DNA of 36,209 bases from CAYVCG01 sp964449985. GTDB taxonomy: Bacteria; Bacillota; Clostridia; Lachnospirales; WRAX01. Of the stretch, positions 16,395 through 24,777 are shown one piece after another. The notes below the pieces were generated by a model. That model ran no database searches. It worked only from the letters and a program-made list of their open reading frames with translations, and was not told the DNA's origin. The stretch lies in the NCBI GenBank assembly GCA_964449985.1, contig CAYVCG010000013.1, forward strand, positions 1-36,209, written 5' to 3'. A program made the position numbers and the translations under genes. Each line of letters opens with the position of its first letter. Within the stretch, counting starts at the first letter, position 1.

Positions 16395-17708
16395 ATGGAT
16401 CAAATACTGCTGATTAGGGAAAATACAATCTTTTTTTACAGAAGGTATGAAACATTTATAAACTATATACTGAGATTTTTTGCAGGGCTTATTATTCTCA
16501 ATATAATAAATTCTATAGGTTGTTACAACGAAATGTTCGCGTCGCTTTACGAAGGACCTATGGCATTTCCGTTTCTTATGCTTATGTCGGTGTTGTTTAT
16601 GATTTTGCCCCCGACTATAGCAAATGCTATGCTGGCTATTAATATGGTTTTGCAAATATCCGTATCCCTTGAGGTTTCGGTTTTTGCATTTCTTATGTTT
16701 ATTTTGGTGTTAGTCTTTTATTCCAGGCTTGCTCCGAAAAAGAGTTTTTTAATCGTTGCCATGATTTTGGGCTTTTATTTTCGCATACCTTATGCTGTTG
16801 TTTTGTTCGCTGGGCTATATTGTGGCCTAACGAGCATCATACCCATCACTATCGGGACTTATATTTGGGGGCTTGTGCCATTGTTTAGCAACCTTGTTTC
16901 CCAAGCAACAGCTTTTTCTCTTGATAAAATAGACATTATGGAAACGTTTAACGGCTTTTTGGAAACGTATAAACTTATTTTTGAAGGGTTGGCCAAAAGC
17001 TTTGATGCATTGTTCACAGCGTTTATCTTTGCTATGATTATAATTGCAGTTTATGCCGTTTCACGGTTGGCTATTGATTTTTCAAAAGAGGTTGCCGTTG
17101 GCATAGGCGCTTTGATTGGCGTTTTGGGCTTTGTTATCGGCAGCATCATAATAAATTTAAATTATTCTATTTTAAGCGTTTTTGCATTCTCACTGCTATC
17201 GGTTGTGTTAGTTGAAATAATAAGATTTTTTGATATAGTATTGGATTATAGCAAAGCTGAACGGGTCGAGTTTCAGGACGATGATAATTATTATTACGTT
17301 AAAGTAATCCCTAAGGTGATTATGAATAAGCAGGCAGCTGAGCCTAAAACTAAAGAACGTCGTCATGAACCGTCAAAAACAGCTCCAAGAATGCCTGTTA
17401 ATGATTTTAGCAAAGAACAAATGCTTAGGCATCCCGATAAACCTGATATAGATGATAGTAGAAGGAGAGCCCGCGGCTTTGAGTTAGGCGGAGGAACACC
17501 TTCGAAACCAACATTAAATCCTCTGTATGATGATTTGAAAACCGAAAAACCTGTTGATAAGCCCGCTTCTAAAGCTTTTATGGAGTTATCAAATCTTAGC
17601 GAGCTTTCCAAAAGGGTTGAGATGCAGCAGGAAGCCCTAAGAAAAGAGCGGGAAAGAAAAATGAGAGAGCTTATTGACTCCGATCCAGCTAGGGATACGA
17701 AAGATTAA
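16395..17708 (+). CDS. polytopic membrane protein with charged cytosolic tail, upstream of cdaA
   Basis: The product is 437 aa from the ATG after GGGGAGG (14 nt spacing); an in-frame GTG at 16338 has no ribosome binding site. About eight to nine hydrophobic helices cover residues 25-290, including a Pro-rich MILPPTIANAML and FRIPYAVVLFAGLYCGL. A hydrophilic tail of about 140 residues follows, rich in Lys, Arg, Pro and Asp, and ends in a probable coiled coil (RVEMQQEALRKERERKMREL). I do not recognise the family. Its stop lies 23 nt before the first possible cdaA start, so it is in the same operon as cdaA, ybbR and glmM and may work with them at the membrane. Confidence 0.82.
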   Translation: MDQILLIRENTIFFYRRYETFINYILRFFAGLIILNIINSIGCYNEMFASLYEGPMAFPFLMLMSVLFMILPPTIANAMLAINMVLQISVSLEVSVFAFLMFILVLVFYSRLAPKKSFLIVAMILGFYFRIPYAVVLFAGLYCGLTSIIPITIGTYIWGLVPLFSNLVSQATAFSLDKIDIMETFNGFLETYKLIFEGLAKSFDALFTAFIFAMIIIAVYAVSRLAIDFSKEVAVGIGALIGVLGFVIGSIIINLNYSILSVFAFSLLSVVLVEIIRFFDIVLDYSKAERVEFQDDDNYYYVKVIPKVIMNKQAAEPKTKERRHEPSKTAPRMPVNDFSKEQMLRHPDKPDIDDSRRRARGFELGGGTPSKPTLNPLYDDLKTEKPVDKPASKAFMELSNLSELSKRVEMQQEALRKERERKMRELIDSDPARDTKD

Positions 17709-17752
17709 TATATGAGGCCCATGGCCGAAAAGTGTGGTGTACAAACAATAAT

Positions 17753-18589
17753 ATGACATTTTTTGATAACTTTTTTAATAGAATAGATCTTTCATCTATT
17801 AATATACCGAATATCGGCTTGAATTCGGTCATTGATATTTTAGTGGTGGCTTTTATCAGTTATATGATCATATTATGGATAAAGCAAACCAGGGCATGGT
17901 CGCTTTTTAAAGGCATCGTTGTTATTCTTATAATAAGTGCTGTTTCTTATCTGTTTGATTTATACACCGTCTGGTGGATTATTTCGAGCACGCTATCTCT
18001 TGGCATTATTGCTGTTATCATAATATTCCAGCCAGAAATGCGCCGTGCTTTGGAACAGATCGGCAAGAGCAAGTTCATCTTCGTTTCTCAGGAAAGCCAA
18101 CCAAAAGACATTGCTGATAGCTCTGTAAGAGAAATCATAAAAGCAGCCAAAAAGTTATCCGATGCAAGAACAGGCGCACTCATTGTTATTGAAAAGGATG
18201 TTCCGCTTGGCGATTTGGAAAGCTCCGGCGTTTCTATAGACGCTTTTATATCAAGCCAGCTGCTTATTAATATTTTTGAAAACAAAACGCCGCTTCATGA
18301 CGGCGCTGTTATAATACGCAACAATAGGATCGCTTCTGCTGCATGTATTCTGCCTTTAACACAGTCAGACGTTTCTGATGATATGGGAACAAGGCACAGA
18401 GCAGCTATAGGAGCCAGCGAAGTTTCCGATGCCGTTGTTTTGGTCGTTTCGGAAGAAACAGGGATTATTTCTGTTACCCGCGGTGGCAATATATATAGAA
18501 ATCTGGACGAAAATACGATAAGGGGTATACTGTCCGGAAATTTAAGACAATCCATTCTTAGGAGAAATCTATGGGGAGGTCGAAAATAA
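17753..18589 (+). CDS. cdaA: diadenylate cyclase CdaA
   Basis: The product is 278 aa (Bacillus CdaA is about 273). Three N-terminal helices include VIDILVVAFISYMIILWIKQTRAW and are followed by the FQPEMRRALEQIG linker and the DAC domain. The catalytic motifs LHDGAVII (DGA at 183-185) and GTRHRAAIGASE (RHR at 214-216) are intact, so it should make cyclic di-AMP from two ATP. I take the ATG at 17753; a GTG at 17732 is in frame, and neither has a strong ribosome binding site, so translation may be coupled. The stop abuts the ybbR ATG, as in the conserved cdaA-cdaR-glmM operon. Confidence 0.94.
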   Translation: MTFFDNFFNRIDLSSINIPNIGLNSVIDILVVAFISYMIILWIKQTRAWSLFKGIVVILIISAVSYLFDLYTVWWIISSTLSLGIIAVIIIFQPEMRRALEQIGKSKFIFVSQESQPKDIADSSVREIIKAAKKLSDARTGALIVIEKDVPLGDLESSGVSIDAFISSQLLINIFENKTPLHDGAVIIRNNRIASAACILPLTQSDVSDDMGTRHRAAIGASEVSDAVVLVVSEETGIISVTRGGNIYRNLDENTIRGILSGNLRQSILRRNLWGGRK

Positions 18590-19864
18590 ATGAACATTCT
18601 AAGACGCCTCATTCTTAATAACTTTAGATGGAAGCTTTTTTCGCTTTTATTTGCCATAGGTATGTGGTTCTATTGTATGAACGTTACTGCGGATGTTCAA
18701 ACCACAACCACCATATACGTTCCTCTTAAAGTTCAAAACGATGAAGCTTTTGCAGCGGATAGTATGCTTCTGCAAAATAAAAGCGCCCTCCTTGAAACAA
18801 CTGTGCGCCTTAAAGTTAAAGGAAGACGCGCCGATATAGACAACTTGGAAAGAAATAAGGCGCTCCAAGAAGGATTTATGGCTTATATTGATTTAGGTCT
18901 TATTGAGCTTAGATATGCAAAAGATATAAGCACGCCATTACCCACTACCGTTTTTCTAAAGAAGGTATATGGTTATGAGGTTTTGGAGCAAACGCCAAGC
19001 ACAGTCAACGTCACCTTAGAAAAGTATGTATCCCAAGCAACAGATGTTACTGTAACTACCGAAGGCAAAGCTGCCGAAGGTTTTACAGATCTTGCAAAAG
19101 AAATAACGCTTGATAAAGTTGTTGTCAGTGGTCCGCAAACACCTGTTTCAATGGTTTCCGAGGTCAGAATAACCGTTAATATAAAAGGTGCGACAAGCGG
19201 GGTTACAACTGAGGCAGAACCAAAGGCTTATGACTTTCAAGGCAATGAAATAAAAGATGTTCAAATAACACCTTCAACAATAAAGGTCACTATACCTATA
19301 TATAAGCTGGCAAAAATCCCGATTGCAAAACCGGAATATAAAGGCGAGCCTCCTGCCGGCTATGAAATAACAGGGATAGATTGGAATCCGAAATATGCTG
19401 AAATCATGGGCATAGAGTCTGACATAGAGAATATGCGTGAAATAACCCTGATGCCTATTGAAGGCGTGAACACCTTTACGGAAACGACAGATGTTCCGTA
19501 TGACTTGCGTGCATACCTTCCTACAAATATCCAAATCGTAAATGGAACTGCACAAGAAATCGTTGCAACTATATACGTTGAAAAAATAGATAAAAAAACA
19601 ATAACCATTTCATCGGATAAAATAAGCATAAACGGTGCTGTCAACCAGGTTACATTTAATGACCCCGGTGTAAACGTTGCGCTATCCGGTGTCGAATCGG
19701 CCATTGATGAGACCAATGAAAGCTCTATATCCGGTTTTATTGATGTTTCTGGGCTTGCGCCGGGCCAGCATAATGTTTTAGTAACGCTAAACCTTCCTCC
19801 CGGTGTAAAAATCGTGGGCTTAAATCCGAGGATTAAAATTACCGTGGCGGGCCCCGCCTCATAA
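18590..19864 (+). CDS. ybbR: YbbR/CdaR-family regulator of CdaA
   Basis: The product is 424 aa. A basic start (RRLILNNFRWK) and one TM helix (LFSLLFAIGMWFYCMNV) anchor it, and an extracellular part of about 390 residues contains repeated YbbR domains (segments such as VNVTLEKYVSQ, VVVSGPQTPVSMVSEV, AEIMGIESDIENM, VNVALSGVESAID). CdaR binds and tunes CdaA. The ATG directly follows the cdaA stop, with GGGGAGG inside the end of cdaA. glmM follows after 60 nt. The arrangement matches the conserved three-gene module. Confidence 0.93.
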   Translation: MNILRRLILNNFRWKLFSLLFAIGMWFYCMNVTADVQTTTTIYVPLKVQNDEAFAADSMLLQNKSALLETTVRLKVKGRRADIDNLERNKALQEGFMAYIDLGLIELRYAKDISTPLPTTVFLKKVYGYEVLEQTPSTVNVTLEKYVSQATDVTVTTEGKAAEGFTDLAKEITLDKVVVSGPQTPVSMVSEVRITVNIKGATSGVTTEAEPKAYDFQGNEIKDVQITPSTIKVTIPIYKLAKIPIAKPEYKGEPPAGYEITGIDWNPKYAEIMGIESDIENMREITLMPIEGVNTFTETTDVPYDLRAYLPTNIQIVNGTAQEIVATIYVEKIDKKTITISSDKISINGAVNQVTFNDPGVNVALSGVESAIDETNESSISGFIDVSGLAPGQHNVLVTLNLPPGVKIVGLNPRIKITVAGPAS

Positions 19865-19924
19865 AACTGACATCGCCTGAGGTTTGGCAAAATTTAGTTT
19901 AAACATATCCAAGGGGGAGACATA

Positions 19925-21277
19925 ATGGGTAAATTATTTGGTACAGATGGAGTTCGAGGAGCAGCCAACGTCGAGCTAACGCCGGAGCTTGCTTTTAATC
20001 TCGGGCGCGCCGGTGCATATGTACTTACAAAACAAACTGAAAAAGTACCAAGGATCATCTTGGGAATGGATACAAGAATATCCGGAGAGATGCTTGAAGC
20101 GGCGCTCACAGCAGGAATGACATCAGTCGGAGCAACGGTCATATCAGCCGGTGTTATACCAACGCCCGCTATAGCCCATCTTGTCCGTCATTATTCGCTG
20201 GATGCCGGTGTAATGATTTCTGCATCTCATAACCCGTATTATGATAACGGCATAAAATTCTTTGAATCCAACGGATATAAATTAAAGGATGAAATAGAAA
20301 ACGAAATCGAGGGCTTTATATTAAGCGGCATGTCCGGCATACCGAGAAGTATTAATGAACATGTTGGAACAAGGGAGATAGCAGAAGAGGCCTTGACTGA
20401 TTATGTATCTTTTTTAAAAAACGCTGTTGGGAACACACGCCTTGAAGGCTTTAAAGTCGCGTTGGACTGCGCAAACGGCGCTACATATAAAGCCGCCCCG
20501 CTTAGCTTTTTTGAGCTGGGTGCAGAAGTTATGATCATGAATAATGAGCCGGACGGTATCAATATCAATGATAAATGCGGCTCAACCCATGTCGAGAATC
20601 TTGCTCGCTTTGTTCAGGAAACCGGGGCAAATGTTGGTTTCGCATTTGACGGCGACGGAGACAGGCTTATATCCGTTGACGAAAACGGAGAGGTCTTAGA
20701 CGGAGACCAGTTTATGTCCATCGTCGCCAATTATATGAATCAAAAAGGAACGCTTAAAAATAACACTGTTGTTGCCACAGTTATGAGCAATCTTGGCTTT
20801 AATCTAATGGGGCAAAAATATGGTATTAATATAGAAACAACAAAGGTTGGGGACAGATATGTCCTTGAAAGAATGATCAAAAAAGGGCATATCCTAGGTG
20901 GGGAACAATCCGGCCATATCATCTTCCTTGACCACAATACGACGGGAGACGGTATTTTATCTGCCCTGCAGCTATGCGCAATTATAAAGGAATCCGGCAA
21001 GACGTTGTCTGAGCTTAACCAATATATGGATGTGTATCCGCAGGTGCTAGTAAATGCTAAGGTATTAAACCAAAAGAAATACGATTATCTCGAGAATGAG
21101 ATTATCCAAGCTGAAATAGAACAGGCGGAAAAGATGTTTGAAGGCAGGGGAAGAATTTTGATACGACCTTCCGGAACAGAGCCGCTTGTGCGTGTTATGA
21201 TAGAAGGCAAAGACATTGACGAAATAACGCGAGAGGCCAAAAGAATAAGCGCCCTGCTTGAAGAAAACCTAAATTAA
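19925..21277 (+). CDS. glmM: phosphoglucosamine mutase
   Basis: The product is 450 aa, the usual length. It interconverts glucosamine-6-phosphate and glucosamine-1-phosphate for UDP-GlcNAc and peptidoglycan synthesis. It starts GKLFGTDGVRG. The phosphoserine loop ISASHNP has the catalytic Ser at 101, the metal-binding loop is DGDGDR (from D242), the sugar-binding GGEQSGH is present, and the phosphate-binding loop RPSGTEPLVRVM lies near the C-terminus. AGGGGGAG precedes the ATG. GlmM is known to bind and inhibit CdaA, which fits its place in this operon. Confidence 0.96.
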   Translation: MGKLFGTDGVRGAANVELTPELAFNLGRAGAYVLTKQTEKVPRIILGMDTRISGEMLEAALTAGMTSVGATVISAGVIPTPAIAHLVRHYSLDAGVMISASHNPYYDNGIKFFESNGYKLKDEIENEIEGFILSGMSGIPRSINEHVGTREIAEEALTDYVSFLKNAVGNTRLEGFKVALDCANGATYKAAPLSFFELGAEVMIMNNEPDGININDKCGSTHVENLARFVQETGANVGFAFDGDGDRLISVDENGEVLDGDQFMSIVANYMNQKGTLKNNTVVATVMSNLGFNLMGQKYGINIETTKVGDRYVLERMIKKGHILGGEQSGHIIFLDHNTTGDGILSALQLCAIIKESGKTLSELNQYMDVYPQVLVNAKVLNQKKYDYLENEIIQAEIEQAEKMFEGRGRILIRPSGTEPLVRVMIEGKDIDEITREAKRISALLEENLN

Positions 21278-21297
21278 CATAATTATTATTATCATTA

Positions 21298-21326
21298 TTG
21301 TTTAATGTTTATCCTTATGCTATAAT
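21298..21326 (+). promoter_or_regulatory. mtnN: promoter of mtnN
   Basis: TTGTTT, 17 bp and a perfect TATAAT lie 54 nt before the start codon and just after glmM, so mtnN begins a new transcription unit. Confidence 0.6.
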
Positions 21327-21380
21327 CTTTATTAACAACCAATCGTGTAATATTTTAACAGCAGGGGGTGTAAATGTTTA

Positions 21381-22079
21381 ATGAGAACGATAGGCATAAT
21401 CGGTGCTATGGAAGAAGAGGTTTCTCAGCTGAAATCTAAAATGGACATTATCTCCACCAAAAATATCGTTGGGGCGGATTTTTATTTGGGTAAAATGCAC
21501 GGCAAAAGCATAATCCTTTCAAGAAGCGGCATAGGCAAGGTTAATGCCGCCGTATGCACGCAGGTGCTTATTGATTTATATGCCGTTGATTATTGCATAA
21601 ACATTGGCGTTGCTGGTGCAATCAATAAGGAACTTAACATCGGTGATATTGTTATTTCCAAAGACGCTGTTCATCATGACTTTGATACGACACAATTCGG
21701 CGACCCAATAGGAACTATACCTCGTCTTGAAGCAAGATTCTTTGCCGCTGATGAGGAGCTTATTAAGCTTGCAGAAAACACAGCGTCTGAATTGTTTGTT
21801 GACAAGAATGTTATAACAGGTAGAATTGCCAGCGGGGATCAGTTTGTTTCCAGCAATGATGTAAAGTCAAAGATATGGCAAAACACAAAGGCTGATTGCA
21901 TCGAAATGGAAGGCGCAGCCATTGCGCAAACATGTTTTTTAAACAAAATACCTTTCGTCATTATTCGCTCTATATCAGACAAAGCGGATAGTAATGCGGA
22001 AAACAATTTTGAAAAATTTATGAAAACTGCAGCCGTTTATACTTCGCAACTAGTGGAGAATATGCTGATATCTTTATAA
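21381..22079 (+). CDS. mtnN: 5'-methylthioadenosine/S-adenosylhomocysteine nucleosidase
   Basis: The product is 232 aa. It begins TIGIIGAMEEEV (Glu12 of the active site), has the GIGKVNAA purine phosphorylase-like turn, INIGVAGAIN, MEGAAIAQ (Glu177) and SISDKAD (Asp200, general acid). It hydrolyses MTA and SAH to adenine plus thio-sugar, supporting methionine recycling. The AGGGGG site lies 12 nt from this ATG. An out-of-frame ATG at 21374 lies nearer to it and opens a short overlapping frame, which may lower expression. The signal peptidase genes follow in the same direction. Confidence 0.93.
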   Translation: MRTIGIIGAMEEEVSQLKSKMDIISTKNIVGADFYLGKMHGKSIILSRSGIGKVNAAVCTQVLIDLYAVDYCINIGVAGAINKELNIGDIVISKDAVHHDFDTTQFGDPIGTIPRLEARFFAADEELIKLAENTASELFVDKNVITGRIASGDQFVSSNDVKSKIWQNTKADCIEMEGAAIAQTCFLNKIPFVIIRSISDKADSNAENNFEKFMKTAAVYTSQLVENMLISL

Positions 22080-22126
22080 ATTAGAAATAGACTTATAAAT
22101 TTTGTGATTATGGGGATGTTTATAAT

Positions 22127-22651
22127 ATGAAGGCTGAAACCCGGAAAGAAATTTTTAGCTGGATAGTTGTTATTGTTGCCGCTGTTTTAGCGGCGTTGTT
22201 TATTAATGGTTACATCATCGTTCATGCCAATGTTCCTACCGGCTCTATGTTGGAAACAATACCGGAAAATAGCAGAGTTATTGGTCTCAAGCTGGCATAT
22301 ATGTTTTCCGAACCGCAACGGTATGACGTTGTTGTCTTCCCTTTTCCGGATGATGAAGAAACGCTGTATGTCAAAAGAATTATTGGGCTTCCCGGTGAAA
22401 CAATTGTCATTAAAGACGGCAAGGTTTATGTAAATGGAAGTGACGAACCGCTTGACGACAGCTTTATAAAAGAGCCTTCTCATTTTAACGGCGGGCCTTA
22501 TGAAATCCCTGAGGGTCATTATTTTATGATGGGTGATAATAGAAACAATTCTGCCGATTCTAGAGAATGGAAAAACAGGTATCTAGAGCGAGACAAAATC
22601 ATCGGCAAGCTTATATTCAGTTATTATCCAAGCCTTAAGCTGATAAATTGA
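22127..22651 (+). CDS. lepB: type I signal peptidase (copy 1)
   Basis: The product is 174 aa, a short Gram-positive-type enzyme with one N-terminal TM helix (SWIVVIVAAVLAALFINGYI). The catalytic Ser40 is in VPTGSM and Lys83 in YVKRIIGLPGE. The conserved box E GDNRNNSADSREW and a C-terminal ending YYPSLKLIN are present. It cleaves Sec and Tat signal peptides outside the membrane. It is followed after 33 nt by a second, similar gene, so this is a tandem duplication. Confidence 0.94.
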   Translation: MKAETRKEIFSWIVVIVAAVLAALFINGYIIVHANVPTGSMLETIPENSRVIGLKLAYMFSEPQRYDVVVFPFPDDEETLYVKRIIGLPGETIVIKDGKVYVNGSDEPLDDSFIKEPSHFNGGPYEIPEGHYFMMGDNRNNSADSREWKNRYLERDKIIGKLIFSYYPSLKLIN

Positions 22652-22684
22652 TCCCAAATTTTTACTAGGAAAGAAGGCATGAAT

Positions 22685-23215
22685 ATGTCTGCTGAAACAA
22701 AAAAAGAGGTTATAAGCTGGGTTAAGGTTATCGTGGCATCCGTTTTATTCTCTTTGTTTTTTACAAACTTCGTTATTGTACATGCCAATGTTCCTACCGG
22801 TTCTATGACGAACACTGTGCCTGAAAAAAGCCGTGTCATTGGAAACCGTTGGGCTTATGCATTTTCTGACCCGGAACGATTTGACGTCGTTGCATTTAAA
22901 TTTCCCGATAACGAAGATGAGATTTATTTAAAAAGAATAATCGGCCTTCCGGGAGAAACCGTAACAATAAAAGAGGGAAAGGTTTATATAAACGATGATC
23001 CAGAACCGCTTGATGATTCGTTTACGAGAGAACCTGCAAACCCGTATTTAAATTGCGGCCCATATCATGTTCCGGCGGGCTGTTACTTCATGCTTGGAGA
23101 TAACAGAAACAATTCGGTGGATTCTAGAGAATGGAACAATAAATTCGTTAAAAAAGAAAAAATTTTAGGCAAGGTCTTTTTCACATATTATCCGACAGTT
23201 AAGCTGATAAAATAA
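22685..23215 (+). CDS. lepB: type I signal peptidase (copy 2)
   Basis: The product is 176 aa and clearly paralogous to the gene before it. It shares the IVHANVPTGSM block, KRIIGLPGET, EPLDDSF and GDNRNNS(V/A)DSREW. With the ATG at 22685 its catalytic residues fall at Ser40 and Lys83 exactly as in copy 1, and GAAAGAAGG sits 7 nt upstream. The ATG at 22679 would put the site 1 nt away. It differs in the pro-region after the first helix and carries a Pro-Tyr-Leu-Asn-Cys insertion before GPYH. The copies may prefer different substrates (inference). Confidence 0.93.
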   Translation: MSAETKKEVISWVKVIVASVLFSLFFTNFVIVHANVPTGSMTNTVPEKSRVIGNRWAYAFSDPERFDVVAFKFPDNEDEIYLKRIIGLPGETVTIKEGKVYINDDPEPLDDSFTREPANPYLNCGPYHVPAGCYFMLGDNRNNSVDSREWNNKFVKKEKILGKVFFTYYPTVKLIK

Positions 23216-23234
23216 ATATAAAGGAGTAATTATT

Positions 23235-23441
23235 ATGAATAAAATTACAAAAGACATGATTATAGGAGATATTTTGAGAGTTGATATAAACATTGCGCCA
23301 ATTCTTATGCAGGCTGGGCTTCATTGCCTTGGATGCCCTTCCGCTCAGGGTGAAACTCTGGAGGAAGCCGGTATGGTGCATGGTATCGATACCGATAAGC
23401 TTGTAGATGCAATTAATGAATATTTGGCTACTAACGCCTAA
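23235..23441 (+). CDS. DUF1858 domain protein
   Basis: The product is 68 aa. It matches the DUF1858 fold: ITKDMIIGDILRVDINIAPILMQAGLHCLGCPSAQGETLEEAG, with the C-L-G-C pair at the start of a helix. These small proteins are often fused to or located near iron-sulfur or redox proteins; the function is unknown and cysteine-dependent metal or redox chemistry is inferred. AAAGGAG precedes the ATG. It is last in a unit with the signal peptidases and is closed by a terminator. Confidence 0.87.
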   Translation: MNKITKDMIIGDILRVDINIAPILMQAGLHCLGCPSAQGETLEEAGMVHGIDTDKLVDAINEYLATNA

Positions 23442-23468
23442 AGGCAAGAGCCTATTAAAACAAGATCT

Positions 23469-23506
23469 AAATGCACCCCAAATATTATTTTTTGAGGTGC
23501 ATTTTT
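23469..23506 (+). terminator. intrinsic terminator after DUF1858 gene
   Basis: AAATGCACC pairs with GGTGCATTT, with additional A/T pairs inside and a T-run after. Confidence 0.85.
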
Positions 23507-23541
23507 GCCTTGATTTTTATTTGATTTTTATGACTTTCGCA

Positions 23542-23570
23542 GTGACATTTGTTAAGGAATATGTTATACT
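23542..23570 (+). promoter_or_regulatory. ispF: promoter of the ispF operon
   Basis: GTGACA, 17 bp and TATACT lie about 36 nt before the ispF start. Confidence 0.55.
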
Positions 23571-23605
23571 AGTTCTATTATATTTTTTTAGAGGAGGTGT
23601 CGTTT

Positions 23606-24091
23606 TTGAGAATAGGTATTGGGTATGACGTTCACAAGCTCGTTTTTGACAGGGATTTAATACTTGGTGGTGTTAATATACCTTATGAAAAAGGGCTATT
23701 GGGCCATTCCGATGCCGACGTTTTAACCCATGCCGTTATGGATGCTCTTCTTGGGGCGGCTGCCCTTGGAGATATAGGCAGGCACTTTCCGGACAACGAC
23801 AATCAATATAAAGGCATTTCCAGCCTAAAGCTGTTAGAAATTGTCCACGAAAAAATAAAGCAAGAAAATTATGATATTGTTAACATAGATTGCATAATAA
23901 TTGCGCAACAACCAAAATTGGCTACATATATTAAGGATATGGAGGCTAATCTGCATAAATCCATTAATAGGTGCGCAAGCGAACGCATTATAAACATAAA
24001 AGCTACGACAGAAGAAGGCCTTGGTTTTTCTGGGCGAGGTGAAGGTATCGCCGCAAAAGCCGTATGCCTGCTGACTAAAACGCAAGTGTAA
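23606..24091 (+). CDS. ispF: 2-C-methyl-D-erythritol 2,4-cyclodiphosphate synthase
   Basis: The product is 161 aa (E. coli 159). It forms the cyclic diphosphate of the MEP isoprenoid pathway. The start is the TTG at 23606 with GGAGG 8 nt upstream, giving the canonical MRIGIGYDVH with metal ligands Asp8, His10 and His42 at standard numbers. An upstream GTG overlaps the ribosome binding site. The loop HSDADV, FPDND and the C-terminal TTEEGLGFSGRGEGI are intact. It heads the housekeeping run that continues with cysE and cysS. Confidence 0.94.
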   Translation: MRIGIGYDVHKLVFDRDLILGGVNIPYEKGLLGHSDADVLTHAVMDALLGAAALGDIGRHFPDNDNQYKGISSLKLLEIVHEKIKQENYDIVNIDCIIIAQQPKLATYIKDMEANLHKSINRCASERIINIKATTEEGLGFSGRGEGIAAKAVCLLTKTQV

Positions 24092-24120
24092 TTTTATCTT
24101 ATATTTAAAGGAGACATTTT

Positions 24121-24762
24121 ATGGGACTTAGAAGCCAAATAAGAACGATAAAAGCTAGAGACCCCGCCATAAAAAGCTCTATAGAGGTTATTTTATATCC
24201 ATCTTTTTGGGCTATTATAAATCACAGGATTGCTCATTTTTTTTATAACCACAAATTATTTTTCATAGCAAGGCTTATTTCACAGTTTTCCAGATTTATC
24301 ACGGGAATAGAGATTCATCCGGGCGCAAAAATTGGAAAAGGTTTTTTCATTGACCATGGCCATGGTGTCGTTATCGGTGAAACGTGTGAAATCGGCGACG
24401 ATGTGTTGATTTATCAAGGGGTAACGCTTGGAGGAACAGGAAAAGATACCGGAAAACGCCACCCCACAATCGGCAATGGGGTTCTAATAGGCTCAGGCGT
24501 TAAAATCCTCGGGCCATTTAAAGTTGGCGATAATTCAAGAATAGGCGCAGGCAGCGTTGTTTTGCATGAAGTTCCGCCGAATTCGACCGTCGTTGGTATA
24601 CCCGGAAGAGTTGTCGCTAGAAAGAACAACTCGGAAAAGATAAAAGACTTAGACCAAGTGCAGTTTCCTGACCCTGTTCAGATGGAAATTTGCAAATTAA
24701 CCAATAAGATACAGGAGCTGGAGGAAAGAATCGCAAAGCTTTCCCATGAGACTGACAGATAA
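24121..24762 (+). CDS. cysE: serine O-acetyltransferase
   Basis: The product is 213 aa, the short Gram-positive (EpsC-like) form. It makes O-acetylserine for cysteine synthesis. The N-terminal helical domain is followed by left-handed beta-helix hexapeptides with the catalytic FIDHGHGVVIGET, LIYQGVTLGGTGK and RIGAGSVVL. A C-terminal coiled stretch (IQELEERIAKLS) follows. AAAGGAG precedes the ATG. cysS begins 15 nt after the stop, so cysteine synthesis and charging are co-expressed. No T-box leader is present in the 29-nt space before it. Confidence 0.94.
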   Translation: MGLRSQIRTIKARDPAIKSSIEVILYPSFWAIINHRIAHFFYNHKLFFIARLISQFSRFITGIEIHPGAKIGKGFFIDHGHGVVIGETCEIGDDVLIYQGVTLGGTGKDTGKRHPTIGNGVLIGSGVKILGPFKVGDNSRIGAGSVVLHEVPPNSTVVGIPGRVVARKNNSEKIKDLDQVQFPDPVQMEICKLTNKIQELEERIAKLSHETDR

Positions 24763-24777
24763 AAGGGGAATTCTATA

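Noticed and set aside
21374..21381. Alternative mtnN start at the upstream ATG
   Set aside because: It is out of frame with the conserved TIGIIGAMEEE start and closes after about 20 codons.
24092..24120. T-box leader for the cysE-cysS genes
   Set aside because: Only 29 nt separate ispF and cysE and 15 nt separate cysE and cysS, far too short for a T-box.
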